Shown here: positions 25,680 through 33,217 of the stretch, in pieces
Numbering within the stretch: position 1 is the stretch's first letter
Layout of the letters: every line of letters begins with the position of its first letter
Source: Gammaproteobacteria bacterium
Lineage (GTDB): Bacteria; Pseudomonadota; Gammaproteobacteria; Thiohalobacterales; Thiohalobacteraceae
Assembly (NCBI GenBank): GCA_002699185.1
Contig: PABG01000042.1
Location: forward strand, 1 to 35,777
DNA: 35,777 nucleotides
Direction of reading: 5' to 3'
Notes under the pieces: model-generated
What the model was told of the DNA's origin: nothing
The model's database searches: none
Seen by the model: the letters and a program-made list of their open reading frames with translations, nothing else
Translations under genes and position numbers: made by a program

Positions 25680-25716
25680 AGTTCAATTCCCTAAACGGGA
25701 ACTGAACCCGCGTCCG
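25680..25716 (-). repeat. tRNA/tmRNA 3'-end-like fragment with an imperfect inverted repeat
   Basis: Read on the minus strand, 25716-25696 starts CGGACGCGGGTTCA and continues with a G, two T and CCCG. This is like the last part of tmRNA genes (E. coli ssrA has CGGACGCGGGTTCAACTCCC) but without the acceptor end and CCA. The + strand arms AGTTCAATTCCC (25680-25691) and GGGAACTGAACC (25697-25708) are complementary at 10 of 12 positions. It may be an integration-site remnant or just a hairpin. The evidence is short. Confidence 0.25.
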
Positions 25717-25773
25717 TTGCCACAGCCAATAACACACCTATTTACACCCATTCCTGGGCGCGGCGACCCACCA

Positions 25774-25802
25774 TGCGGCGAATGATGCTCACATTCACCG
25801 CA
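25774..25802. promoter_or_regulatory. Upstream dyad of fic
   Basis: TGCGGCGAATG (25774-25784) and CATTCACCGCA (25792-25802) are complementary at 10 of 11 positions around a 7-nt spacer. The left arm resembles the left arm of the dyad at the fic start (TGCGGAGATTG), 9 of 11 positions, so the two are candidate copies of one operator. Confidence 0.45.
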
Positions 25803-25820
25803 AAACGCGCGGCGATTGAC

Positions 25821-25857
25821 TTGCGCATGCGGAGATTGCGGCTCATAATCTCCGCAT
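25821..25857 (+). promoter_or_regulatory. fic promoter with a palindrome over the start codon
   Basis: ATGCGGAGATT (25827-25837) and AATCTCCGCAT (25847-25857) form a perfect 11-bp inverted repeat with a 9-nt spacer; its right arm includes the first two bases of the fic ATG. A promoter-like TTGCGC (25821-25826) and CATAAT (25844-25849) are 17 bp apart, which would place the transcript start at or near the ATG. No ribosome binding site is present, so a leaderless mRNA is plausible. Confidence 0.5.
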
Positions 25858-27046
25858 GAAAAGCGGCGATTACAAGTACATCTGGCAGGCCACGGACTGG
25901 CCGAACTGGCGCTTCGACCTGGCGGCGTTGGCTGGCCCCATGGTCGAAGTCAGTCGTGCCCAGGGGCTTTTGATGGGGCGTCTGACTGACGTCGGCATGG
26001 CCTTGCGTGACCAAGCGAGTCTCGCGGCGCTCACCGAGGACGTGGTCAAGACCAGCGAGATCGAAGGCGAGCAGCTCAACGTCGAATCCGTGCGCTCGTC
26101 CATCGCCCGAAGGCTGGGCGTGGACATCGGCGCGCTCGCTCCGGTCGATCGCCATGTCGAAGGCGTGGTCGAGATGGTGCTCGACGCCACCGCCAACTGT
26201 CAGGTGCCGGTGTCGCGTGAGCGTCTGTTCGGCTGGCATGCCGCACTGTTTCCTACCGGCTACTCCGGCCTTTCCAGGATCAAGGTCGGCGGTTGGCGCG
26301 ACGATACCAGCGGGCCGATGCAGGTGGTGTCTGGCCCCATTGGCCGGCAGCGTGTGCATTTCGAAGCACCGCCGGCTGATCGCCTCGAAGATGAAACCAG
26401 CCGTTTCCTCGACTGGCTGAATGGCACATCAAACGAACCGCCGCTGCTCAAGGCAGGCCTCGGCCATCTGTGGTTCGTCACCTTGCACCCGTTCGATGAC
26501 GGCAATGGCCGTATCGCCCGGGCCATTGGCGATCTGCTGCTGGCGCGTGCCGATGGCAGCCCGCAACGCTTCTACAGTTTGTCGGCGCAGATCCAGCGCG
26601 AACGCAATGCCTACTACGACATCCTGGAGCGGACCCAGAAAAATTTGCCGGGAGCAAATTTTCGCGGCAGCCCCGAAGGGGGCAGGCACAGGGATGTGCC
26701 TGACAACCGGTCGATGGATGTCACCGAGTGGCTTGCGTGGTTCCTCGACACGCTTCATCGTGCGGTTGACCAGGCCCAGCACACGCTGGACGCTGTCCTG
26801 ACGAAAGCGCGCTTCTGGCAGCGCTGGGCGACGACCCCGTTGAACGAGCGGCAGGTGAAGTTGTTGAACAAATTGCTCGATGGTTTCGAGGGCAAGCTCA
26901 CCAGCAGCAAGTGGGCGGCCATCGCCAAATGCTCGCCGGACACGGCACTGCGCGACATCAACGATCTGCTGATGCGTGGCGTACTACGGAAATCGAATGC
27001 CGGCGGGCGTAGCACCAGCTACGAACTGAATGAACTGCCGGAGTAG
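25856..27046 (+). CDS. Fic family AMP transferase with DUF4172 N-terminus
   Basis: A 396-aa cytosolic protein that probably attaches AMP to target proteins. The N-terminus (YIWQATDWPNWRFD) is DUF4172. A class II-type inhibitory helix is seen at 66-71 (TSEIEG, fitting S/T-x3-E-G/N), and the catalytic Fic motif HPFDDGNGRIAR at 211-222 is intact. The C-terminus (about 325-390) looks like a winged helix, which may let it bind DNA. Residues 263-285 are an odd in-frame insertion between TQK and SMDVTEW, encoded by three consecutive perfect hairpins. There is no ribosome binding site; the start codon sits in a palindrome. It is convergent with the hxlR gene and is an accessory, possibly mobile, gene. 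Confidence 0.92.
   Translation: MKSGDYKYIWQATDWPNWRFDLAALAGPMVEVSRAQGLLMGRLTDVGMALRDQASLAALTEDVVKTSEIEGEQLNVESVRSSIARRLGVDIGALAPVDRHVEGVVEMVLDATANCQVPVSRERLFGWHAALFPTGYSGLSRIKVGGWRDDTSGPMQVVSGPIGRQRVHFEAPPADRLEDETSRFLDWLNGTSNEPPLLKAGLGHLWFVTLHPFDDGNGRIARAIGDLLLARADGSPQRFYSLSAQIQRERNAYYDILERTQKNLPGANFRGSPEGGRHRDVPDNRSMDVTEWLAWFLDTLHRAVDQAQHTLDAVLTKARFWQRWATTPLNERQVKLLNKLLDGFEGKLTSSKWAAIAKCSPDTALRDINDLLMRGVLRKSNAGGRSTSYELNELPE
26640..26702. repeat. Palindromic insertion inside the fic reading frame
   Basis: Three consecutive hairpins: AAAATTTG (26640-26647) with CAAATTTT (26655-26662), GCCCC (26670-26674) with GGGGC (26679-26683), and CAGGCACA (26683-26690) with TGTGCCTG (26695-26702). They keep the frame and add about 23 residues. 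CCCCGAAGGGG inside it also occurs in the repeats at 37 and 1848. Confidence 0.65.
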
Positions 27047-27102
27047 CAGCGCTTCCTGGAATCAGTTTGGGGCCGACAAAAACGATGACGGGCTGGCCTC
27101 GT

Positions 27103-27537
27103 TCACCCTCGATTGTCGGGCCCGTTCTTGCCGGCCCGTGCATCGTAGGCCGCTCGGGCGGCAGCGATCCTGGGCTGGTTGTCTTCCGCCCAGCGGATTA
27201 GCGCCGTAAGCGGCGGCATGAGGGATGCGCCGAGCGGGGTGAGCCCGTAGCGCACGGCGGGCGGTGTGGAGGGCGTGACCTCGCGCCAGACGAGGCCATC
27301 GCGTTCCAGGCTGCGCAGCGTCTCGGTGAGCATGCGGCGGGAGATGTCGGGCACGGCGCGCGCCAGGGCGTTGAAGCGTTGCGGGCCTTTCGACAGGGTC
27401 ACCAGAATCAGCGTGGACCACTTGTCGCCCAGGCGGTCGAGCACGTCGCGCACCGGACAACTGCGGTGGCCCGCGACCGGCGCGGTCTTGCCACCGGCGC
27501 TCTCCACCTCGGCTGGCAGGGCGTCGTCGTCGATCAT
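27103..27537 (-). CDS. HxlR family transcriptional regulator
   Basis: A 144-aa winged-helix regulator. The HxlR signature is clear: [30 protein letters not shown] (split over about 26-55), then [20 protein letters not shown]. Cys27, in the conserved N-terminal position, is used for redox or electrophile sensing in members such as HypR and QorR. GAGGGA precedes the ATG. It is divergent from a gst-OYE-dioxygenase set, which makes it the probable regulator of those genes. The C-terminal Asp/Gly tail is disordered. It is convergent with fic. Confidence 0.93.
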   Translation of the reverse strand: MIDDDALPAEVESAGGKTAPVAGHRSCPVRDVLDRLGDKWSTLILVTLSKGPQRFNALARAVPDISRRMLTETLRSLERDGLVWREVTPSTPPAVRYGLTPLGASLMPPLTALIRWAEDNQPRIAAARAAYDARAGKNGPDNRG

Positions 27538-27551
27538 ATCGGTTCCCTCGG

Positions 27552-27608
27552 AGTAACCATGGGCGGCATACCATCCTTCTTGTTCTCTTATGAAGGTTAC
27601 TATATAAA
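27552..27608 (+). promoter_or_regulatory. gst promoter and candidate HxlR operator
   Basis: TTGTTC at 27580-27585 and TATAAA at 27603-27608 are separated by 17 bp. AGTAACC (27552-27558) and GGTTACT (27595-27601) are perfect inverted half-sites; the second lies in the promoter spacer and the first just upstream of hxlR. This arrangement suits repression of both divergent genes, but binding is inferred. Confidence 0.45.
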
Positions 27609-27641
27609 ACCTGCTCCCGTAAATGAACCTGGAGGAGGATC

Positions 27642-28259
27642 ATGAAGCTCTACTACAGTCCCGGCGCCTGTTCGCTCTCGCCCCACATCGTGCTGCGCGA
27701 AGGCGGCTTTGACTTCGCCCTCGAGCGTGTCGATCTCAAGACCGGCGTGACCGAAGCCGGCCGCGACTACAAGACCATCAATCCCCTGGGCTACGTCCCG
27801 GCTCTGGAACTCGACGACGGCGAGGTGCTCACCGAGGGCCCGGCCATCGTGCAGTACCTGGCCGACCGGGTGCCCGACAGGCGCTTGGCCCCGCCGGCCG
27901 GCACCCTGGCGCGCTACCGGCTGATGGAATGGCTCAATTTCATTTCCACGGAACTGCACAAGGGCTTCGGCGCGCTTTTCAACCCGGCGTTTGCGGACGC
28001 AGCGAAGACCATCGTCCGCGCGCAGCTCGAGCGGCGCATCGGTGAGGCGGAAAGGCGGCTGGGCAGTCGCAGCTATGCGCTGGGCGAGGACTTCACGGTG
28101 GCCGATGCCTACCTCTTCACCGTGCTCGGCTGGGCCAAATACGTGAACGTGGATCTTTCCCCCTGGCCGGGACTGGGTGCCTATCTCGGCCGCGTCGCGG
28201 CCCGCCCGGCGGTGCAGGCGGCACTCGCGGCCGAAGGCCTGATTCCAACCTCACAATAA
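27642..28259 (+). CDS. gst: Beta-class glutathione S-transferase
   Basis: A 205-aa cytosolic enzyme that conjugates or reduces electrophiles with glutathione. The active-site SPGACSLSPH has Cys10, and His106 (STELHKGF) is at the position found in bacterial beta-class GSTs. The NPLGYVPAL block carries the cis-Pro of the thioredoxin fold, and the C-terminal helical domain includes FTVADAYLFTVLGW. A GGAGGA site lies directly upstream. It is the first gene of a plus-strand set with an OYE family reductase 12 bp downstream, probably one operon under the HxlR regulator. Confidence 0.94.
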   Translation: MKLYYSPGACSLSPHIVLREGGFDFALERVDLKTGVTEAGRDYKTINPLGYVPALELDDGEVLTEGPAIVQYLADRVPDRRLAPPAGTLARYRLMEWLNFISTELHKGFGALFNPAFADAAKTIVRAQLERRIGEAERRLGSRSYALGEDFTVADAYLFTVLGWAKYVNVDLSPWPGLGAYLGRVAARPAVQAALAAEGLIPTSQ

Positions 28260-28271
28260 GGAGAAGCGCAC

Positions 28272-29336
28272 GTGACCATCCTGTTTACTCCGCTCACCCT
28301 CGGGCCCCTCACACTGCCCAATCGCATCGTCATGGCGCCCATGACCCGCTCCCGCGCCATTGGCAACGTGCCCAACGATTTGATGGCCAAGTATTACGCG
28401 CTGCGCGCCGAGGCGGGGCTGATCATCACCGAAGGCACTTCACCCTCGCCCAACGGTCTGGGCTATGCGCGCATCCCCGGCCTCTATTCCGAGGCACAGG
28501 TCGCCGGCTGGCGCAAGGTGACGGATGCCGTGCACGCGGCCGGCGGGCGCATCTTCGTGCAGCTCATGCACACCGGCCGGGTGGGGCATCCGGCCAATCT
28601 GCCGGCGGGCGCGCGCCTGCTGGCACCGTCTGCCCTGGCCGCGCCCGGCGAGATGTGGACGGACAGTGCAGGCATGCAGCCTCACCCGGTGCCGGAGGCA
28701 ATGACCGAGGCCGACATCGAAGCCGCCATCGGCGAGTTTGCCAAGGCGTGCAGCAACGCCATCGCAGCGGGTTTCGACGGCGTGGAGCTGCACGGCGCGA
28801 ACGGTTATCTCATCGATCAGTTCCTCAACACCGCCTCCAACCGGCGCACGGACCGCTGGGGCGGCTCCATCGAAAACCGCCTGCGCTTTGCCCTGGAAGT
28901 GGCCCGGGCGGCCGCTTCCGCCATCGGCGCCGAGCGGGTCGGCATGCGCATCTCGCCCTACAACACCTTTAACGGCATGGCGCCCGATGCGGACATGGAC
29001 GCGCTCTACCTGCGGTTGGCCGAAGCCTTGAGCGACATGGGTCTTGCCTATCTGCACATCGTCGATCACAGCTCCATGGGCGCACCGGCGCCGAGCGACG
29101 AACTGAAAGCCAAGCTTCGCGCGGCCTTCAAGGGTCGCACCATCCTCTCCGGCGGCTATGACGCGGCGCGCGCCGAGGCCGATCTCGCTGCGGGCAAGGG
29201 CGATCTGGTCGCCTTCGGCCGGCCCTTCATCGCCAATCCGGACCTGGTGCACAAGCTCAGAACCGGCGCCGCGCTCACACCCGCCGACCCGGCCACTTTC
29301 TACACGCCGGACGCGAAGGGCTACACGGAATTCTGA
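28272..29336 (+). CDS. Old Yellow Enzyme family alkene reductase (NemA-like)
   Basis: A 354-aa FMN-dependent oxidoreductase that reduces activated double bonds and related electrophiles with NADPH. The (beta/alpha)8 barrel starts with LGPLTLPNRIVMAPMTRSRA. The family's FVQLMHTGRVGH (split near 95-106), VELHGANGYLIDQF with the His-x2-Asn pair, and SGGYDAARAEADLAAGKGDLVAFGRPFIANPD (split near the C-terminus) are clear. The start is GTG with AAGGAG upstream. It overlaps the following truncated dioxygenase by one base and follows gst closely, consistent with an electrophile or quinone detoxification operon. Confidence 0.94.
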   Translation: MTILFTPLTLGPLTLPNRIVMAPMTRSRAIGNVPNDLMAKYYALRAEAGLIITEGTSPSPNGLGYARIPGLYSEAQVAGWRKVTDAVHAAGGRIFVQLMHTGRVGHPANLPAGARLLAPSALAAPGEMWTDSAGMQPHPVPEAMTEADIEAAIGEFAKACSNAIAAGFDGVELHGANGYLIDQFLNTASNRRTDRWGGSIENRLRFALEVARAAASAIGAERVGMRISPYNTFNGMAPDADMDALYLRLAEALSDMGLAYLHIVDHSSMGAPAPSDELKAKLRAAFKGRTILSGGYDAARAEADLAAGKGDLVAFGRPFIANPDLVHKLRTGAALTPADPATFYTPDAKGYTEF

Positions 29337-29841
29337 TGCGCCAGCCCACGCTGTTCATCCCCCACGGCGGCGGGCCCTGCTTCTTCATGGACTGGGACCC
29401 GCCCGACACCTGGGTTCGGCATCGCGAATTCCTGGAAATGCTGCCCACACTGTTGCCGGAACGGCCGCGGGCCCTGCTGGTGATTTCGGCCCACTGGGAG
29501 GCGCCGCGCTTCACCGTGCAGAAACAGGCCGCGCCGGCACTGCTGTTCGATTACTACGGCTTTCCGCCGCACACCTACCATCTCACCTGGCCCGCGCCCG
29601 GTGCGCCCGAACTCGCCGAACGGGTGGCAAGCCTGTTGACCCAGGGCGGCATGAGCTGCGGTTTCGATGCGACGCGCGGCTTCGATCACGGCGTCTTCGT
29701 GCCGCTCAAGGTCGCTTTCCCGGCCGCCGACATTCCCTGCGTGCAACTGTCGCTGCGCGCCGATCTCGACCCGGCCGCCCACCTGGCCGCAGGCCGGGCC
29801 CTGGTGCCCCTGCGCGAGGCGGGCGTGCTCATGCTCAATGC
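29336..29841 (+). pseudogene. Truncated class III extradiol dioxygenase (DODA/LigB type)
   Basis: The first about 168 residues are a normal LigB/DODA-type dioxygenase start: PHGGGP (His10), SAHWEAP (His near 53), YYGFPPHTY and FDHGVFVPLKVAFP. At about 29,841 homology ends after GVLML, where the family normally continues with a GSGxSxHN segment and a C-terminal third. The frame stays open to 30,133 but then reads antisense through trbG as Arg/Pro/Cys-rich sequence. Part of the metal site or substrate pocket and the C-terminal domain are lost, so it is probably inactive. It overlaps the OYE stop by one base (TGATG), so it once belonged to that operon. Confidence 0.8.
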
Positions 29842-30848
29842 CTCCGCGCCGTGCTGGCCATGCCATCGGTGCGTTCGATGCGCACGACGGCGGCCTTGTC
29901 CACACCTAGCCGCAACTCGGCGGCACCGAACAGCCGATCCACCACGTAATAGGGGGAGCGGAAGCGGTAGTTCACGAACTGGCCATCGCCCTGCTGCCCG
30001 ATCACGAATAGCGGCGGCAGCTCGCCCTTCGCGATGCCAGCAGGGAACTGGATATAGACCCGCTCGCCGTCGTCGAACGCGCGCAGTGGCTTCCACGGTG
30101 GGCTGTCACCGGAGATTGCATAGCGGAACTTGATCTTCTCCAATGACAAGCCCGAATCCACCGGCGCTGCCGCCTGAGCCTGCTGCGCCTGCTTCTGCAA
30201 GGCCAGCATGCGGTCCTTCGGGTAGTCCCACGATGCCGACGCCATCCACGCCTGTGGTGTCGAAGATAGTTCGAGCAGGTAGGTGCGGCGGTTGGTGGTG
30301 ATGACGAGATTCGTCTTCAGCCCGACGCGCGTGGGCTTCACGAGGATGTTCACGCGCAGGCTGGCGCCCGTGCCGCTCGCGGTATCGCCCACGATCCAGC
30401 GCACCGTGTCGCCGGCTGAGACCGTCACCAGTTCTTCACCTTCCTGCAAGGTAATCACGGTGACGCGGCCAGGGCTGGTGTAGACCTGATATAGCGCGCC
30501 GTCCGCGTAGGGCCAGACCTGGATCGCGTTGATATAGCCCTCGCGGCTGGGCGGCACGCGCGCCTCCGCATTGGCGCGTGCCACGCGAGCCTTCTCGTCG
30601 GGCAATTCGGCGACTGGCTTGTCCTCTGGCGTACTCGCCAGCGGCTTCAACTGTTCCGGCAGCGGCAGTGGCTTTGGCACTTCGACTACCTCGATGGGCT
30701 TGGGCAACTCCGGCAGCGCGTGCGCCGCGATGGGTTCGTCCAGCGTGATGTCTGGTGGCGGCTTGCCGTGTGTGGCGCAACCACTGACGGTTGCCAGGGT
30801 GGCGCTCAGGGTCAACGGCAAAGCGTAAATGCGGATTTTGGGTTTCAT
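29835..30848 (-). CDS. trbG: P-type conjugative transfer protein TrbG (VirB9 family)
   Basis: A 337-aa outer-membrane-complex protein of a type IV secretion conjugation system. A lipobox-like VSGC at residue 21-24 follows a hydrophobic leader, then comes a Pro/Lys/Glu-rich linker. The VirB9-like region follows: YPDRVTVITLQEGEELVTVSAGD-like strands, NILVKPTRVGLKTNLVITTNRRTYLLEL (split over the middle), and the C-terminal KIKFRYAISGDSPPWKPLRAFDDG. It overlaps trbF by 4 bases (ATGA). The last residues and stop codon lie at the junction with the dioxygenase fragment; the usual C-terminal part appears complete. trbI, expected next, is absent. Confidence 0.93.
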   Translation of the reverse strand: MKPKIRIYALPLTLSATLATVSGCATHGKPPPDITLDEPIAAHALPELPKPIEVVEVPKPLPLPEQLKPLASTPEDKPVAELPDEKARVARANAEARVPPSREGYINAIQVWPYADGALYQVYTSPGRVTVITLQEGEELVTVSAGDTVRWIVGDTASGTGASLRVNILVKPTRVGLKTNLVITTNRRTYLLELSSTPQAWMASASWDYPKDRMLALQKQAQQAQAAAPVDSGLSLEKIKFRYAISGDSPPWKPLRAFDDGERVYIQFPAGIAKGELPPLFVIGQQGDGQFVNYRFRSPYYVVDRLFGAAELRLGVDKAAVVRIERTDGMASTARRH

Positions 30849-31552
30849 GGTTTCTTTGCTCCTTCGGTCGCGTCGAGTTCACGGCTCCAGGAAATGCCGT
30901 TCACGTAAATTCCTAGGGGGTTCTTGCGCAGCCTCTCTTCGGTGCGCGGCGGTTGCAGCACGATGGACAGCACGGCGGTCCAGCGTTCGGTGCCCGAGGG
31001 CGAACCGTTCACATAGCTGCGCTCGATCCAGCGCACCTGGAACGATGAGTCGCTGGCGCGTACCACGCTGGTGATCTCCACGGACGTCGAGGTCTGGCCG
31101 ATGCGCGCGAATGGATCGTTGGTGCGCGCGTAGTCGTTCAACATTGCCGCGCCCATGTCGGTGGCGTAGTCGTAGGCTTCGAGCCAGTTCTGCCGCACGA
31201 CGATGGGGTCGATCGACAGCGAGCGCACGTCGGTAAGAAAACGCGCCAGGTGGTAGGCGATCTGCGCATCGTTGGGCTTGTATGGCGTGGCCGCTTCACC
31301 GACTGCGCGCACCTGACCACCGGTGGCCACCTCGACCACATAAGGCGTGACGATGGACTGCGCCGAACGCCACACCAGGCCACCCGCCATCAACAAGGCG
31401 AGCGACAGGCAGCCGAAGGCCATCAGCCGCCAGTTCTTCGCCTGCACGCGCGCACTGCCGATGCGCTGGTCCCAGACCTGCGCGGCCGCCTGGTACGGGG
31501 TGACGGGTTCCGGTGTGTCCGCGTAGCGCACCTGGGGTCGTTTGAATCGCAT
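30845..31552 (-). CDS. trbF: Conjugal transfer protein TrbF (VirB8 family)
   Basis: A 235-aa inner-membrane protein with one helix at about 40-62 and a periplasmic VirB8-like domain. Markers include PYQAAAQVWDQRIGSARVQAKNWR near the N-terminus, NWLEAYDYATDMGAAMLNDYA and SSFQVRWIERSY. ATG at 31552 is preferred: GGAG lies 8 nt upstream, and an in-frame TTG 21 bases earlier lacks a site. It overlaps trbG by 4 bases. It bridges the inner-membrane part and outer-membrane core of the conjugation machine. Confidence 0.93.
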   Translation of the reverse strand: MRFKRPQVRYADTPEPVTPYQAAAQVWDQRIGSARVQAKNWRLMAFGCLSLALLMAGGLVWRSAQSIVTPYVVEVATGGQVRAVGEAATPYKPNDAQIAYHLARFLTDVRSLSIDPIVVRQNWLEAYDYATDMGAAMLNDYARTNDPFARIGQTSTSVEITSVVRASDSSFQVRWIERSYVNGSPSGTERWTAVLSIVLQPPRTEERLRKNPLGIYVNGISWSRELDATEGAKKP

Positions 31553-31576
31553 GAACTGATCTCCGGTATTCAATCT

Positions 31577-32938
31577 TTAGTGGTTCGAATCGTCGCGCAG
31601 GCTCGGGCTGGCACCGCCACCGCCGTGATCGCCCGAACGCAGGGTGTGAGCCGCCGTCGTGGCGGCATGGCTCACCTGCTGTTTGCGGCGCATTTGTTTG
31701 GCCCAGGCGGGTTCCGCCGCAGGGGGCCTGGCTTCGGCTGCATCGGCTGATTCGGTGGAACTGGCTGCCGCCGCAGGCGCAGCAGCGTCAGCGACGAAGT
31801 TCGCGACGCGATCCTTGACCGCCTTGGCACCGGCTGCGACGCGCTGGCCGACAGCACCGGCGCCGCTTTTGGCCACATTGGCAAGGCCTGCACCGGCGGC
31901 ACGAACCCCAGCGCCACCCGATGCCGCGGCACTAGCCCGGTAGGCGGTTTTCGCGCTGCTTGCCATAGCGCTGCTTGCACGCCCGGCCGACGCTGCTCCG
32001 CCTATGGCCGCGCGTGCGGAACCCGGCGCCATGCGCGCACCCGCCGCCACTGCTGCACCGCCGGTGGCGACAGCTGCGCCTCCAGCCACCGCCAAACCGG
32101 CCGCACCCAGCGCCGTGCCGGCCGCCGCACCCGCACCGAGTTGCGGTGCGCCGGACACCAGCCCGGTGGCAATCCCCGGCCCGAAGATCCCCAGTCCCAG
32201 CATCGCCAGCGAGGCGAGCATGATGGTCAACGCCAGGTCGATGGAGGGCTCAGTGTTGGGAGGGGTCTGGAACTGTGCAAACAGTCCCGTGCCGATGCCG
32301 ACGATCACCGCCAGCACCAGCACCTTGATGCCCGATGACACCACGTTGCCCAGCACCCGCTCGGCCAGGAACGCGGTCTTGTTCCACAACGCAAACGGCA
32401 CCAGCACGAAGCCCGCGAGCGTGGTCAGCTTGAATTCAATCAGCGTGACGAAGAGCTGCACGGCGAGCACGAAGAAGCTGACGATCACCACCAGCCAGGC
32501 GAGAAACAGCACGGCGATGACATCGAGGTTCGCGAAGACCTCGGGGAAGCCGGTCAGGTCGCTGATCTGCGCCATGATCGGCTGTGCCGCATCGACGCCG
32601 ACCTTGGCCAGATGGCCCGGCTGCAGGAACTGCGCCTGCGTCAGCGTGGAACCCGACGCCACCAGCCCGAGTCCGGCAAACGAATTGAACAGGATGCCGG
32701 CCAGGGTGTTGAAGTTGCCGATGATGAACGCGAACGCGCCGACGTAGAGCGTCTTCTTGATCAGCCTCCCAATCACGTCCTCGCCGCCCATGGCCCAGAA
32801 CAGCCCGGCTAGCGTCATGTCGATCACCACCAGCGTCGCGGTGAGAAACGCCACCTCGCCATGCAGCAGGCCGAAACCCGAGTCGATGTAGTGCGAGAAG
32901 ACATCGAGGAAGTGGTCGATGACCGACAGATCATTCAT
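31577..32938 (-). CDS. trbL: P-type conjugative transfer protein TrbL (VirB6 family)
   Basis: A 453-aa polytopic inner-membrane protein. The N-terminus (NDLSVIDHFLDVFSHYIDSGFGLLHGEVAFL) and five or so membrane helices in residues 25-270 match TrbL. After about residue 275 the sequence becomes strongly Ala/Gly-rich and then Ala/Ser/Pro-rich and basic, a low-complexity tail seen in this family. It forms the inner-membrane channel of the T4SS. The ATG sits 3 bp from the end of the upstream lipoprotein gene. Confidence 0.93.
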   Translation of the reverse strand: MNDLSVIDHFLDVFSHYIDSGFGLLHGEVAFLTATLVVIDMTLAGLFWAMGGEDVIGRLIKKTLYVGAFAFIIGNFNTLAGILFNSFAGLGLVASGSTLTQAQFLQPGHLAKVGVDAAQPIMAQISDLTGFPEVFANLDVIAVLFLAWLVVIVSFFVLAVQLFVTLIEFKLTTLAGFVLVPFALWNKTAFLAERVLGNVVSSGIKVLVLAVIVGIGTGLFAQFQTPPNTEPSIDLALTIMLASLAMLGLGIFGPGIATGLVSGAPQLGAGAAAGTALGAAGLAVAGGAAVATGGAAVAAGARMAPGSARAAIGGAASAGRASSAMASSAKTAYRASAAASGGAGVRAAGAGLANVAKSGAGAVGQRVAAGAKAVKDRVANFVADAAAPAAAASSTESADAAEARPPAAEPAWAKQMRRKQQVSHAATTAAHTLRSGDHGGGGASPSLRDDSNH

Positions 32939-32941
32939 GGC

Positions 32942-33211
32942 TCAGTCTTTCGGTGCAGAAGCGGGTGCAGCCGGTGGCGCCGCCATGTACGGCGTGCCGC
33001 TGCCCATGAAGCGCCGCCGCGTGGCCTCACTCGCCCTGTTGCACAGGGCATCACCCACCTTGGTGTGGTCGGCCTTGCAGTGCGCGCGGACTTCCTTCAG
33101 GCGATCAGGATTCGCCATCAGCGATTCGACGGACTCGGCGGGTTCCGGGTTGCCGCACGCGGCCAGCAGGACGGTGCAGGCGGCGGCGATGAGAAGGGTT
33201 TTCAGGGTCAC
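32942..33211 (-). CDS. EexN/TrbK-like entry-exclusion lipoprotein
   Basis: An 89-aa small lipoprotein with leader MTLKTLLIAAACTVLLAAC and lipobox LAAC (Cys19). The mature part has two conserved-looking Cys residues (RAHCKADH and DALCNRA) and a Pro/Ala tail. The position between trbJ and trbL is where entry-exclusion proteins (TrbK/EexN) lie in IncP-like and Tn4371-type systems; they block redundant conjugation into the same cell. The assignment rests on size, lipobox, Cys spacing and context. Confidence 0.82.
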   Translation of the reverse strand: MTLKTLLIAAACTVLLAACGNPEPAESVESLMANPDRLKEVRAHCKADHTKVGDALCNRASEATRRRFMGSGTPYMAAPPAAPASAPKD

Positions 33212-33217
33212 GTTTTC

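Larger units (their letters stand above)
25426..25855. other. Gene-free region between the 255-aa gene and fic
   Basis: About 430 bp. It begins with a strong terminator (25454-25482). The part from 25488 to 25740 contains no convincing gene but includes an imperfect inverted repeat at 25680-25708, next to which the minus strand resembles the T-arm of a tRNA or tmRNA. The part from 25774 to 25857 holds two dyads ahead of fic. This is the likely left limit of the accessory region, though no direct-repeat boundary was identified. Confidence 0.45.

Noticed and set aside
29842-30133. C-terminal part of the dioxygenase reading frame
   Set aside because: This is the antisense strand of trbG, read as Arg/Cys/Pro-rich residues; it has no dioxygenase homology.
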